This document shows positions 9,605-34,800 of a stretch of DNA of 64,000 bases, in pieces. Location of the stretch: contig OU342806.1 of assembly GCA_910591455.2 (NCBI GenBank), forward strand, positions 1,128,441 through 1,192,440, read 5' to 3'. Made by a program: the position numbers and the translations under genes. Origin of the DNA: Pholis gunnellus. Taxonomy: Eukaryota > Chordata > Actinopteri > Perciformes > Pholidae. The notes under the pieces are model-generated. The model ran no database searches. It saw only the letters and a list, made by a program, of their open reading frames with translations, and was not told the DNA's origin. Position 1 is the first letter of the stretch; each line of letters starts with the position of its first letter.

Positions 9605-12600
9605 TCAGCTGGCTCCTCCCCCCCCCACAGAGGTCACGGTGTACAGGTCGTCCCGCCGCTGAGCTGTGACGGGGATCTGCTGCCGGATGTCGGCCAAGTA
9701 CTGCAGGTCTGGGATCAGATGAGACCGGGTTCAGATACACACAAACAACGAGACTTTAACTCCTCCTCCTCCTCCTCCTCCTCCTCCTCCTCCTCCTCCT
9801 CCTCCTCCTCCTCCTCCTCCTCCTCCTCCTCCTCCTCCTCCTCCTCCTCCTCCTCCTCCTCCTCCTCCTCCACCACTCACCGACGTCGGCGTAGATGACG
9901 GCCTCCTCTGGTCCGGCCTTAGAGATCACTTCCCCCCTGAAACAAGTTAGAAATATGAATAAATACTCAAACTAGAGCTTGAATATCAGAAGGAGAGAAA
10001 GTGCAGCTTATAATACATGAATTCATATTTATAATGTTACAACAGTACGTCAAAGTATCCGCTGCGAGTAGAAAGTTTGAGTCTTTTCTTTCTTTAAAGT
10101 TTTCCTTTCATTCACAAACTAACTCGTGTTGCCTTCACTGCACATGACAACAGTCAGACACGCGGCTCTTCTCGTTTCTCAGTTTGTACATCCTTGATTC
10201 CTTTCCTTTCCTCCTCTCCTCTCCTCGCATCCTGGTTCCTCAACAATTTAAAGCAGCTTCAGTTAACCCTCTGAACTTGAAAAGCATGTTTTCTTTCAAA
10301 ATGATCGGCAAAAGAACCCGACGTCATCGTCAGATTGTCATCTGTCCAATGGTCCTTGAACACATCATGTGTGATGAAAGCTTCCATGAGGAAAAACAAC
10401 CAAACTGAGGCTTTCAAATGTGATTTTCAAGATGATTTCTGGGTCACAGGCAGGAGGACGGAGGAGGTGAGGAGGCAGACAGTGGAGAAAAGGTCAGAGG
10501 AAACATGTTGTGGGTGTTTGTGTACCAGGGGTTCACCACGGTGCTGTGACCCCAGGCCACGTACGAGGACGTCTCATCTCGGGCCGGAGACGCTGTGGCC
10601 ACGAACACCTGGTTATCCAGAGCCCTGAGGAGGAGACAAGGAAAGGAGACAAGGAGACCACTAAGGTCACATGACACAGTGGTAAACTCTGTCTTTAGGA
10701 ACTCCTCACATCACAACATGGAGAACACATGTACAGATACAAAAATATAAATGACATATTTAAAGCATTAAAAGTTATATTTGACAGAATGTTTGTTTCT
10801 GATGATCAGATTTATATTAAAGAACTTTAGAGTTTAGTTAAAGGAACTATTTCCTCTCTCATCACGTTTATCATAGTTTTCAGTTTGTTTTTATTTCATT
10901 ATAGTTTAGTTTTAATAAATGTGTTTGCTTTAGTTTAGTTGTTAGTTTTAGTTTGTTTGTTGTTGATGATATAGTTCAGGGTTAGTTTTTCTTAAAGGAT
11001 ATTTATTTAACTCATTCTTTAGTTCATATTATTTAATGCTTATTTTCTTTTTGGTGTCAGTTTTAGTTTACTATATTCTTTATTATATTATATATATAAT
11101 AATAATATAAAATAATATATAATCTAATCTCATTAAATCCACATTAAAACTAAAAACTAATTCCATCAATCAAAGAATTCAGCATCAGGACACATTCATC
11201 CACTGATCCTGTTTCTACTTTGTCTCCTTATAAAATAGTAATTAATAGAATTATAGTTAATTAATTAAATTATCTAATAATATCAAGCACTTTATTTATT
11301 TGAGTTTTTATTGTTTTTTTAAAGGTTTACATATTTATCATATCTTTACTGTTTAATGACTTATCTTTTATACTTTATTATCCTTTATTATACTTTATTA
11401 TCTTTTATTATACTTTATTATCCTTTATTATACTTTATTATACTTTATTATCCTTTATTATACTTTATTATCCTTTATTATACTTTATTATACTTTATTA
11501 TACTTTATTATACTTTATTATCTTTTATTATACTTTATTATACTTTATTAAACTTTATTATACTTTATTATACTTTATTATACTTTATTATACTTTATTA
11601 TCTTTTATTATACTTTATTATACTTTATTAAACTTTATTATACTTTATTATACTTTATTATACTTTATTATCTTTTATTATACTTTATTATACTTTATTA
11701 AACTTTATTATACTTTATTATCTTTTATTATACTTTATTATCTTTTATTATACTTTATTATACTTTATTATCCTTTATTATCCTTTATTATACTTTATTA
11801 TCCTTTATTATCCTTTATTATACTTTATTATCCTTTATTATCCTTTATTATACTTTATTATACTTTATTACTGATGTCTCTTGTTGTTGCTGCTGTAATT
11901 CCTCGCTGTAAGATTAATAAAGGATAATATTATCTGATTTAATAAGAATGCAAGGTTGTATAAGAAGAGAGTAACTGTGCTGATGAGACGTGAGTCAACC
12001 CTGTAAAGACGTCTTCCGTCTAACAGATCGGTGGTTCTTCTCTAAACCGGGAGGTGGTTTCGGGGTCTCACCTCCCCCTCTGAAGGAGCTCCCAGTGAGC
12101 CGGTCCCGTGGTCATGTTGAAGGCTCCGGGGTAGACCAGCAGCTGGCAGCCTGAGGACACAAAGACACACCGGTACCAGTCGAACCTCACACCTCTATAA
12201 ATAAGAAGCCCGGTCCGATCGGCCGCTCACCTCTCCGGCTGTAGAGCTGAGCCAGCTCTGCAAACCTCATGTCGTAGCAGATCCCCACGCCCACCTTACA
12301 GAACGCTGAGGGAGGAACCACGGAGGACAACGGGGGTCAGAGGGAGCTCGTTTAAGCTGCGGGAGATTCCACGGAGAGGACAAAGAGTCACTTACGGGTC
12401 TCGAACGTGGACAGACTGTCCCCCGGAGTCAGAGTCTCAGACTCCTGGAAGCAGATTTTCCCCGGAACGTCGATGTCAAAGAGGTGAATCTTAAAAAAAG
12501 GAGGAGAAACCATGTGACTGTCCTGCTGCTGCGATCGTCTAGTGAAGTAAAGTAACTCCAGAGATGAACTCAGACCTTCCTGTGTTTGAGGATCAGATCT

Positions 12601-12906
12601 CCATCAGGACCAAACACCGTACAGCTGTTATACAGCTTCCCTCCGTCCTCCTCAGGGATCGATCCTGGAGGACAAGGAGAACATCAGCAGCTTTTTATAT
12701 GATTTATCAGTAGAAGTAAACAGTGGAGTAGAACCCTTCCCTCTACGGACCGTGGTGTGTAGGTCAGAAGCTTCCTTACCTCCCACCAGATACACCTTGT
12801 TCTCCTTCGCCGTGTCTGACAGCAGCTGGGTGGACTCTCCTGGGATCCTCTCAGCGTACTGAGAGAAGAAGCCGGTTCCATACGGAGAATTGAAGCATTC
12901 CTGTGT

Positions 12907-12953
<47 letters not shown>

Positions 12954-14019
12954 GAGAGAGACGTTAATGATGGACTCAAGACTCACTGAGGACTCCGTTT
13001 AAAGTTACTAAGAGGAACTTTCACTGGACTACAGCTGTAGTGTCTCTGAGCACCAGAGACTCTTTAGAAAACCTCTCATGTTACTGCAGCAGGTCTGACA
13101 GTCTGACCCTCAGTCCTGGTTCTGGTTCTCCCGTGCCTCCCTTCCCTCCAGCGGGTCCAGCAATACGTCCTGGGTCTCCAGCAGCGTGGTGTCGGTGTCG
13201 ACTCCCAGAGAGGAGAAGCTCTGCTCCTGGAGGAGGAGGAGGAGGAGGAGGAGGAGGAGGAGGAGGAGGAAATGAGAAATGAGCTCTCCTCCTCCCTCTA
13301 GAGCTCCAACTGCAGGTCCAAGGCTGCGGGTGAAGCTAGATCCGGGTCTGTCCACGGTGGACCGGTCTCTGCTGGAGTCTGAGCTGAAGGAGGTTCTGGT
13401 GAACCTGCATGATTTCATCTGGTTTCACCAGAATCTGACCCGGTGGCTCCGATGACGAGCATCAAGAACAACTCTATAGAAACAGACCATCTTCTCTCTG
13501 ATGGTCTCTTTACTGATGGAGGTCTGATAGAGGACCAGGACTACACTGAGACTGGTTCATATAGAGGATCAGGACTATACTGAGACTGGTTCATATAGAG
13601 GATCAGGACTACACTGAGACTGGTTCACACGTTCCTTGTAGTAACTTTAAATAGAGAATGCGTGATACAGATGACCAGCAACCTCCCCTCTCCTCCCCTC
13701 CCCTCTCCTCCTCCTCCTCACCGGAAGTAGCACCAGCTGGCTCCCTTGTCCCGCCGCCTCCTTCACGAGCCTCCTTGCTCTGCTCAGGTTGTCCGCTTTG
13801 ACGCTCGTCACGTGCAGCTGGACCACTGCCAGACGGAATTCTGGGAAAGAAAACAAGACAGTTAGCAACAGCGTCAACATTTAGAGCCGCTTACAGCCTG
13901 TAGAAAACATGTAAATACAACAACCACTCGGTTTAACGTGTATAGTATTTATGTACAACTTTTAAATAACTCAGAAACATAATATACTTACTGGACATCG
14001 CTTTAGCTACAGCGGACAT
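9605..14019 (-). CDS. nit2: Omega-amidase NIT2 (nitrilase superfamily)
   Basis: Ten exons: 13992-14019, 13722-13840, 12780-12900, 12576-12664, 12396-12489, 12231-12305, 12072-12150, 10526-10624, 9881-9936, 9605-9708. They total 864 nt, giving 287 aa (human 276). The enzyme hydrolyses alpha-ketoglutaramate and alpha-ketosuccinamate to the keto acids plus ammonia, in cytosol and mitochondria. The catalytic triad is visible: Glu50 in PECFNSPYG, Lys119 in HRKIHLFD and Cys160 in [11 protein letters not shown]. All three are shifted by exactly seven residues from human Glu43, Lys112 and Cys153. [10 protein letters not shown] and IRQQIPV are also typical. A run of nine C on the plus strand in the last exon sets the final frame: phase requires the stop at 9605-9607 and a C-terminus of VGGGGAS. 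Introns carry a CTC run, a 10-bp satellite, a GA run and a family A MITE. Confidence 0.95.
9761..9871. repeat. (TCC)n microsatellite in nit2 intron 9
   Basis: About 37 uninterrupted trinucleotides, starting nine bases from the exon 9 donor. On the transcribed strand it is a GGA run just downstream of that donor. Confidence 0.95.
11371..11870. repeat. 10-bp satellite in nit2 intron 8
   Basis: Fifty consecutive 10-bp units with no insertion or deletion. Four unit types occur: TACTTTATTA (commonest), TCCTTTATTA, TCTTTTATTA and AACTTTATTA, differing at positions 1-3. The flanking intron sequence, 10625-11370 and 11871-12071, is AT-rich with nothing else recognisable apart from a short LINE-tail-like phrase near 11880-11940. 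Confidence 0.97.
12909..12950. repeat. (GA)n microsatellite in nit2 intron 2
   Basis: About 21 dinucleotides, starting nine bases from the exon 3 acceptor. On the coding strand it reads (TC)n and forms the pyrimidine tract. Confidence 0.95.
13003..13647 (-). mobile_element. MITE family A, full-length copy in nit2 intron 2
   Basis: Bounded by TTTAAAGTTACTAAGAGGAA and its inverted partner TTCCTTGTAGTAACTTTAAA. It contains a GGA run at 13223-13270, a single GACCGGTCTCTGCTGG-type unit, and three 'gaggatcaggac' repeats near the right end. It is inverted relative to 5611-6345. Confidence 0.75.
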
Positions 14020-17000
14020 GTATGAGCCGTGCAGAGAGCAGACTGGGCACCTGACACCGGATAACTGTTTTGTTTTTCAAAACAAGAGCTTGTAATCAGC
14101 GCAACGTCATAGAGGTCCCGTAAAACAAAACAAAAAACGATACAAAACAATAATAATGAACTTCTGGAGATGGACATGTGTTCCTCTATCTTATAGGCAC
14201 TCTACGATGAAATCGCGAGAGTTTACATAAAGCTAAGAACCTTTATTGTGAAGTTTAGCAGAGAAGTTACGTCAGCAAGGGGGTGGGGTTTTTGCAACCA
14301 ATCAGCGTCAGCGGACATTAGTTTAAAATTAACATACTTGACTAAACATTAACATACTTGATACTTGCAGAGTTTACTCATTATAAACATGTGAATATAC
14401 TTCATGTTTACACGACATAGAATTTGCATTTTTGAATATTTGGAGCTTTATTTAAATAAATTGAAGACATACCATCAGCAGCTTTTTATATGATTTATTG
14501 TTTTTATTGCTGCAGAACATCAGCAGCTTTTTATATGAAGTTATTGTTATTGTTGCTGTAGGAAGATCCTGTCATAAAGCAGGTGTAGTTTTATTTAAAT
14601 AAATTGAAGCTAAAGACAGTAAGGACTGTAATGACCAATATTCATGTTGTCGGCTGCTGTTTCGTTCAGGAGATATTTGTTCTCTTGACTCTTGTTCAAC
14701 ATTTCAAAACACAGAAATCATCATCTTCCTGTTCCACGTTCATATGTTCACACCAGTGTAAAGCTTTTATTGTTGTAGTCAGTGGTGGAGGAAGTACTCA
14801 GGTAATTTACTTAAAGGAGACATATCGCCCTCAGCATTAGGTTCATACTTGTATTTGGGGTTTCTACGGGAACATGTTTACAGGCTTTAAAATAAAACAT
14901 TATTTTTCTTATACTGTGTCTGAATATACCTGTATTCACTGTCTGGAACGCTGTTTTAAGCGCCCGTCTCTTTAAGACCCCCCCCCCCCCCGAAAAGTTG
15001 TCTAAATTTACAGTTTGTGGGTTGGTTGGAACTCCAAATAACCAAATGTATGTGAACCACAGACACTTATTGGTTTGTGAACTGATGTTTAGAAGTCTCC
15101 AGTTCGGCGATTTCGCCGTCGCCATCTTGGATTAAGGCCGTCACCATATTGGTTTTTTTTGCAAACAGTGAACAGGAAGTGACCATATTTGGACTGAGGA
15201 GTGACGTAGAGACGGTGTGAAATAAATGGAGTAAAAAGTACATTATTTCACTGCGAAATGTCGTGGAGTAGAAGTATAAGGAAGCATATACTCGAAAACT
15301 CAAGTACCTTAAAACTGTACTATATTCTAACAATTATAAAAATAGACATTTTTTTGTATAAGTAGTTAATTTGTTCTTCCTGTAAAATGATCTGCTTACA
15401 TACACTAGTACCGACCAATAATATCATGACATCCATCAATTAATCTGCAACATAGCGTCAAAGGAGGCGTGTCTTTGATCGCAATCATAGACGTAAGCCC
15501 GCCCACTTTTTAACGGTCCAATCAACTGTAAAGGGTTTGATTTAAATCCCTCTTGTATCTATACACTCAAATATTCAGTTTCATTTAAGAAAATGAACTT
15601 CTGTTTCACTACGACTTTAAGTAAAGTACTCGAGTAAATGTACTTGGTTCTAGTATTTGAACGCAATAGATGATCTGAAACAGAGGAAATGGTCTATTGT
15701 ATTATAATATAACCACTATTCAAATTTACATATATGTCCCATAACACAAGAATCACTGAACTTCAACAAGTCGAATAATCTCCATTTATTAAAATCAGAA
15801 ACGCTTAGAAAATAATAGAAGTACATTAAGGTGCAAATTACACTTGAGACACGTTGCATTTCCACTAGTGGCGACGTCCTCTGCCGGCGATGTTATGAAG
15901 TAACGTAAAGACTCCCGATGGAGGAAGTTCCAGTCAATACTGACGAAATATCACAAAACTACAGCACAGTGAATGACACGGGGATGCTACGAGAGAGCGG
16001 AGAGAAGACGGCGCAGAGCTACACGACAGCGTGTTGGGACCAAAGTAGGACAAAAAAAATGTTTGTGGAGGAAGACCACCTGGGAGGGTTGATCTGAGAG
16101 AAAACAAAAACTAATTTATTAAATAAAACTATTTAATATATTTCTATATTCTCCAAAATTTAAAGTGTTGAATTAACAAAAAAAAAAACTCAAACTGAAT
16201 TCTGAGATGAAAATAGTAAATTTACGAGAAAAAACCTCAAATTTACAACGACCAAAATGATATTCTCCAAGATTTTAGTGGTAAAGAAACTCAAATTTAC
16301 AAGAAAAGAAACATGAATATTCTCTGATATCAAAAACCTCCAGAGAGCAAAATATTGTAATTATATTAGAATTTATTCACTTTCATAAAAGAACAAAAGA
16401 AAACGCGTACACGTATCTTCCAGGACCGTCTCATCGTTCAGAGGTCTTTACCGTAACAACACGACTTAAGGAGCAACACAATTCAGACGTTACCACGGTG
16501 ACGTCTGGGGCGTGATGGAGTTTCTTCTCGTAAATCTGTGACTTTATAATCTCAGAGAATATTCATGTTTTTCTCAGATTACCACCTCTCTCCCTCGGCT
16601 TCTTCATTATTTAGTTTAAACCTTCAATGGTCCCAATAGGTTGTTGTAGTTAAAGCGTCTTTAGTTAAAGTTTTAGTTAGTAAAACAAAGAGGAAGAAAA
16701 AACAAAAAGAGAAGAAGAAAACCGAGTTTAGGATCAGAAGAGAAAAGCAGCGAATACACGGTGAGATGTTGCCGACGTCACACGTCATCACGGGCTTTGA
16801 GGCCGAAGGCAACGGTGGAAAACAAACTAAAGCTGCTCAGTTTAGACTAACAGACGGGATCTGAAAACAATAATATATATACACACATAGATATATATTA
16901 CAAATTATCTTCTCACTCCTTTCAAAGCTCCGCTCTGGTTACAGACACCTTTACTTTCTACGTAGGTGGAAGTTAGCAATGTGTGTTTTTGGGTCATTAA

Positions 17001-18207
17001 CTAATATTATACTGAATCTGATGGTAAAAATACTGAGGTGCTCAGGCTGTAAATAACTGAACCACCGGAGCTCCCGTCGTAATACTAAAGTAGTCCAGAG
17101 GAGCTACATCAGACCGCTATGACGCGAGGTTCATTAATGATCATGTGTGTCAACGGTCTGTGCTGATGTGGAGCAATACAACTTCTATTCAAAATCAACT
17201 TTATCAAAAACTGTTGCGGTAGGAAAGACGACTCAGGTGCCGGCTGTGCTGCGGTGTTTGGTTTGGGATGTTAATGTTCGACTCGTGTTTAAAGCAGATT
17301 TCATGAAGTGAACACATCGGAGAGGTCAACGAAGAGACTGAGCTGCAGCTATGCTCACAACAAAACAAACCGAGAACAGAACGGAGCCGCTTGAAGTGAG
17401 GTTCTCCTCCACAGTCAGGGTTCTACTGCAGCAGATGAGTTCATAGAAACAGAGTAATGTTCTGCTGAGGACTTCAGTGAATCTGAATCTTTACACTAAA
17501 GTCTCAACAACTCAAACTCACCAACAGATGGAGGCAGCAGCAGAGCAGCAGCTCCTGTGTTGTGAGGTAGAATCAGTGTTTCAGTGAATGAGTCTGGTGT
17601 CTTTGTAGAGATCATAGAGAACAGCTTCAGTTCCCTCAGAAAGGTCTGTCTGACAGCAAGGTGAAGAGGTGAACACATTCTAAATACAGCGTTCACTCAC
17701 ACTGATAGACATTCTGTTAGGAGTCTAACATACGTCCACAGCAGAACATTACTCTGTTTCTATGAACTCATCTGCTGCAGTGGAACCCTGACTGTCCCTT
17801 TAAGACAAAAGGTCAGTCGTGTAGTGATTGAACAGGTCAGTCAGTACGCTACCTTAAGGCCGGAGGGAAGTTGCCAAAGTAGAATTCAATGAGATCTCCC
17901 ATTTTTTATCAACGATAAAGAACAAACATACAGTATAACCGATATTATTTTTAACTTAATGTAAGAGAATGGTTGGATGACTGCAGGAGCACCTAAGTAT
18001 TTCAACACACACACAGTCTGTCTCTCGTCCTGCAGCCGGCAGTGTGTGTCCACCGCGTGCAAAGAAACACCTGACACACGGGGTTTCCCAGTCAACACTG
18101 CACGGGCTCCGTCCAGCAGGGAGGACAGCCGGACAGACGGGTTCCCTCTCGGCGGACAGAGACTCTCCTCAGTTTGTGTCACGGCGACGCCCCCCCGTCG
18201 CCTCCCT
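14020..18207. other. nit2-tbc1d23 interval, including likely tbc1d23 3' UTR
   Basis: No coding region is supported here. 14020-14340 is the probable nit2 promoter and upstream flank. Near 14470-14545 a 'catcagcagctttttatatga' phrase is duplicated. 15075-15225 is a fragment of dispersed repeat D. A run of C occurs near 14980. A minus-strand AATAAA (plus TTTATT, 15785-15790) could end a long tbc1d23 3' UTR of about 2.4 kb. Confidence 0.5.
17395..17805. mobile_element. MITE family B copy with long inverted arms
   Basis: The left arm (about 17402-17466) and right arm (about 17739-17796) are near-perfect inverted copies of roughly 57 bp, sharing ACAGTCAGGGTTC and ATGAGTTCATAGAAACAG in reverse complement. 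The right end reads CCCTTTAA. The interior has an incidental 66-codon open frame that recurs at 28284-28484. Confidence 0.7.
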
Positions 18208-29983
<11,776 letters not shown>

Positions 29984-31898
29984 TGTTGTGTTGACGGAGA
30001 CACGTCAGGTGCCGTCAACACGGCCGAGGTGTCGCACAACGCTGTCATCGATGAGCAGCTTTGTGTCGTCGGAAAGATGTCAACACTTAAAGAATTATCT
30101 ATAATTATAATAAATATTATTTTGTGTTAATATTAGTATTTTATTATAATGAAAATAATAAGACAGAAAGTATGAGGAAAATAAAGTGTTTTTTAACATA
30201 CTAGAAACCCCAAAATCTGAGACATACGTGTCCTTTAAGTGTAGACTGCTGCTGCTTATTATTTTATTCTAATACATAATTATGAGAAGTGTTTTTGAAC
30301 AACAGCACGTAAACATGTTCTAGAAGAAACCCCAAACATATAAATGTGAACCTGAAAGTCTCCTTTAAGTGTCGACTATGTGTCAGTATTTAGTATTATT
30401 CATTTAACAGAAGACCCGAGATGAAATACTAACAAACAGAACATATTAAGCAAATAAAGTTTCAAAGCATGAAACTGTGACAAAGTAACAAAGAAGGCTG
30501 AGAATAAACAAAGTGGAAATGCATTCCAGGATTTATAACTTTATTAGGGATTCTCTCACTTTGGTCACCATAAAGATCATTGATGAAGAACGTCAGCGTC
30601 ACTTCTATTGAACAGACTGTTGTGACGCTGTGCTGACCATCACATCAGCTTCTCACAGGTCAGGTCTGTGCTTTGCTGAGTCATCGTCAGCTGGAAAGAA
30701 CTATTCAGTCAAATGTAGCCGTAACTGCCGCTAAATGAATGAATGAATGTCAAAGATTAGTATTTTGTCAAAGTTAAACGTTTAGCAGTGGTGGCTGATT
30801 CAACGTCACGTGCATAAAGTAGTGATGCTACTTGAGAACCAGGTCTTACTCTCCGTTCTCAGTGCTCGTGCGGGTTACGGTGTGACGTCAGAAACAATAC
30901 GGCTCGTTAGACCACAAATCTGAGGACAGAAAAATAAAACCAGTCTGTCAAACGAAGTAATGCAGCATGAAAAATAAACATTTTACAAGAAAATAGAAAA
31001 TAAATCATTTTATGAATTAAGAGCGAGCTACGAAAAAAACACTGAATATCCAATCTGACATATGAGGCAATTCAAAAATAACATTTTCAACAAAAACTAG
31101 ACATTAAAGTTTTCTTTCTAATCAAAAGTGTTTTTCCCCCCCATCGTTGGGCTTTTCCTAGTGTTCCAGACAGCACGAGCATTGCATTTACATTTATTTA
31201 TAAAGTGAACATGCTGCACAAAGTATATAAAAAGAAAAGGATCCCAGATTACAAAAACTAAACTAACTCTCTGAAGCCCCGTGTCCGTGGGATCAATTCC
31301 AGCATTACAAACACAGACATTAACACATTTGACTTTACTTTTAATCTTGCATTCAGAACTGATAGTGTACGTTACACATGACAGGAGCCGGAAAAAAACA
31401 CTTTAGATCAGCATAATTTAACGCGTGAACAGTCCATTAGAACCATGTAAAGCTCTCACAGTATCGTTCTGTAGCTGGAAAAGTGTCACAAAAGCCTTTT
31501 AAAGTCAGTTATCGGTTCAACAAACTGCACACGTTTCAGTTCACTTTACAGCTCACATGGTTATTATGAATTTAGACAGGAACACATGGACTTTCATGGG
31601 TGTGTTTCTCTGGAGATGACTCTTTATTGTGAGCGGTAAAAAGGTTTGAAGACAAACCGGAGGACTGGGTCACCGCCTCGGCTCCACTGTGAATAGAAAT
31701 CCTTCTTTCCACGACAACAAACCCCGTTAATGAGATGTAAACACGTTTATATTTATATATATATTATATTATATCGGGGGTGGTTCTTTTCTCTTTTATC
31801 ATCCAGGACTCATTTTCTTTTTTTTTGCAAATCAAAAGTTAACAGAGTTATGTTCAGCGATGGAGGTTGAGTTTTGGCGATCGGTTGGCAGAGCGGCG
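29984..31898. other. tbc1d23-tomm70 interval: tbc1d23 promoter and tomm70 3' UTR
   Basis: No coding region is supported. Just upstream of the tbc1d23 start is a moderately GC-rich patch (29985-30080). A minus-strand AATAAA at 30540-30545 would end a tomm70 3' UTR of about 1.36 kb. Within it, 31740-31780 is an AT run. Confidence 0.5.
30540..30545 (-). terminator. Candidate polyadenylation signal of tomm70
   Basis: TTTATT on plus, AATAAA on minus, roughly 1.36 kb after the tomm70 stop. Other AT-rich variants lie nearer, so this is the best canonical candidate rather than proven. Confidence 0.4.
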
Positions 31899-34800
31899 TT
31901 ACAGCGTCGGAGGTTTGAGGCCGTACTTCCTCGCCACTTCCGTCTGGGCGTACGCTGCGTCACATAACGAGTACAGGTGAGCCATCTCCATCTCAGACTT
32001 GGCCAGGTTGATGGCCTTGTTGAACATGTCTATCGCCCGGTCCAGGTTCCCCCTGGAGGAGGAGGAGGAGGAGGAGGAGGAGGAGGAGGAGGAGGAGGAG
32101 GAGGAGGAGGAGAGAAACGCTCTGGTTACTTCACTAATCCAAGAAGAGACCCATCAGGTGTCAACGGTGTCGAGTGTTTGTAATCTCACCTTTGAACTTC
32201 GATGGTTCCCATAGTTTCATAGGCAAAGTCACATTTGTTGTCGATCTCAATGGCCTTACTGATGAGGTCTAGACCCAAGTCCAGGTCTTGTTTCCACTGG
32301 AGCTGTAACAAACTGGACATAGATGGAACATTTAACGACCAAGTCAGTAAAACATGTGATCAGGACGTCATTAACGCGTTTCTAGTCTCTGGTCAGGTTT
32401 CATTGTAAACAACCAATCAGAGTTTAGACCAACAGGAGGAGAGCTAGTGACGTTAGCAGCACCGCTAACGGCTAACCAACGCAGGTTCACTTCAGTTACA
32501 TCATGATGCCTTCAGGCTCTGCTCAGTGAACATGAGTACTGGCTGAAGGTACATTATAACGTTATCATGATGTGTTCACATGTAGTCTGTAAAATGTAGT
32601 TTTGGTGATAAACTTGAATGAATCCAGTAGTTTGAAGGAGATGTGTTCACATGAATATAAAATAGATATTAGAGATGAATTATGATGTTTAACTTCCAAC
32701 ACAAGCTGTAAACTCATTATTATACTTCAGTAAAAATAATAATTAAGAGCTCATTGTGATCAGTTATGACATCAAAAACACGTGACCGGAGCATCTCTAG
32801 AAGTCATGTATGATCCGTGACTCAAAGCCCTGATAGGATCTGAACTGTGAGCCTCGTGGAACACGGCCTACCCCTTGTGGACGTATGTGGTAGCGTTGTC
32901 TGGTTCCAGTTCAATGCACTTGTCATACATCTCGTCTGCTTTTCCAAACTGCTGCTGATCAGTCAAAGCCTGAAAGACGCACAAAGAGTCAGACACACAG
33001 CTGCTACTTCCTGTCTGAATTACACAGATGATCTACTGTAAAATGGGCCAAAGCACCCACTGATGTAGGTTCTGCATTCTGCACCTGAGCATAAAGAGCG
33101 TAGCCCTCTGCACACTTGGGGAACCTTCTGATGACGGCCTCGAAGCCGTCCATGGCCGTCTGCACTTGAGACGGGTTGTTTCCGGTATACGCTTGTCTGT
33201 ACTGAAGAACACGAGAACAAGAAACTGAGTTGTAGCAGCCATTACTACGCTACAGGCAGCAGAACGCTCGCTTCTTCAAGTGATCTTCAGCTGATTTTAA
33301 CTTACCAGAGCGAAGCATTTCTGAGCCTGAGCGAGAGCGGAGTCGGGCCTCAGCAGGATGCACTCGTCAAAGTCTCCCACGGCCTCGTCCACCTGGTCCA
33401 GCAGGATTTTCAGCTGTGAGGAAAGATTGACTTTAGAGAGAGAGAACGCGAGCATAATATACCAAGACGTTTTAAAATAAGACTCTGGCAACATCTTACA
33501 CGTTGCTGTTAACTTAGCAATCGTCAACTGACAGCCATTCAGGTAAACAGACGAGCCTACCTGGCCCCTGTGGTGATAGACGTCGGGGTTGCTCGTGTCG
33601 ATCTCGGCTGCTATGTTGAAGTCCTGTGTGGAGAGCATAGGCTGCTGCTGCTGCATGTACATGCTCCCCCGCTTGATCAGAGCGTTGGCTCGTAGCTGTT
33701 AACACATGAGAGCAAAGAACAGAGCGACAACCTGTCAGGTCCAAAGCTTTCAGTGTTGATCCTGGACAAGTCAACAGTTAGACGGGTAAACAAAGATCAT
33801 CTACAGAAACGTTGAACCTTCACATAGGCTACTAGAAGTTAGCAACGAGCTATAACTTTGCAGTCCATTAAAGTCCTGCTCGTCCCCTATCCTGGTTCTC
33901 AAACTGTCCTGATCAAGTAAACGGTCCTTACCTTCACGTTGGCGTCCTGCATGTTGATCACGCGGTCCAGGTCGGGCTGAGCAGCAGTAGCGTTTCCAAT
34001 CAGCAGGTAGAACGTGGCCCTCAGCAGCAGGGCCTCTGCGGTGTATCGGCCCCCTGAATCGATCTCCTTGGTGCATTCACTGATGATTTTGTCGTAGTTC
34101 TCCTCCTCCATGTACTGCTTAGCCTTCAGGTAGCCGGAGCTAAAGAGATGACAGGACAGATCGGGGGGGAAAGTGTTCATCTACCAGGTGCAGAAGCATG
34201 TATGTCCCATAATATGCAACAATCCTATAGATTCATGTTATAACCACCACTTTAAATGACTCCAACTTCTTGATTTATACGATTAAATCATGTTTTGTCC
34301 GTCATTTTTGGAAACACGGCTCAAAACGGTCTTTGACGTGGAGAAGAAGCCGGTAACATTCAAAAAGCTTTCAACTCTTTTGAACATGAAACCTTAAAAA
34401 GTCAGGGTCGATGATCCTTTTTGATATTTTTGTTGAAATTCTCATCACATCCTGACGGCAATCAATGAATCACATCTGGTATCTGTGGCCGCAGGACTGT
34501 AATAAGCCGTCCAATCGCTTCAATCAGCCCTGATGTAATGAATGGACGTCCGCCGTCTACCCGTCTGTGTACCTGTCTCCCTATCCACCCGTCTGTCTAC
34601 CTACCTACCAACCTGTAACTTCTCTCTACATTTAGAGACTTCTGAAGCTCATGAAGTTGGACACTTTCACTGGAGAAGCGTTGGCCACACTGAGCTGGTT
34701 TTTTAATCTGGTGTACTCTTTAATAAAACCTATCTCTGACCTCTCGGTGACTTCGGCCGCCTCGCCCTCTTTGTCCTTGTCCTCGTCCTTCTTCTCCCCC

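Noticed and set aside
11356..11631. 91-codon Tyr/Leu/Ile-rich frame.
   Set aside because: It is a 10-bp satellite read over a 30-bp period inside nit2 intron 8.
17496..17696. 66-codon frame repeated almost identically at 28284-28484.
   Set aside because: Both lie in copies of MITE family B. The repetition reflects the element, not a gene family.
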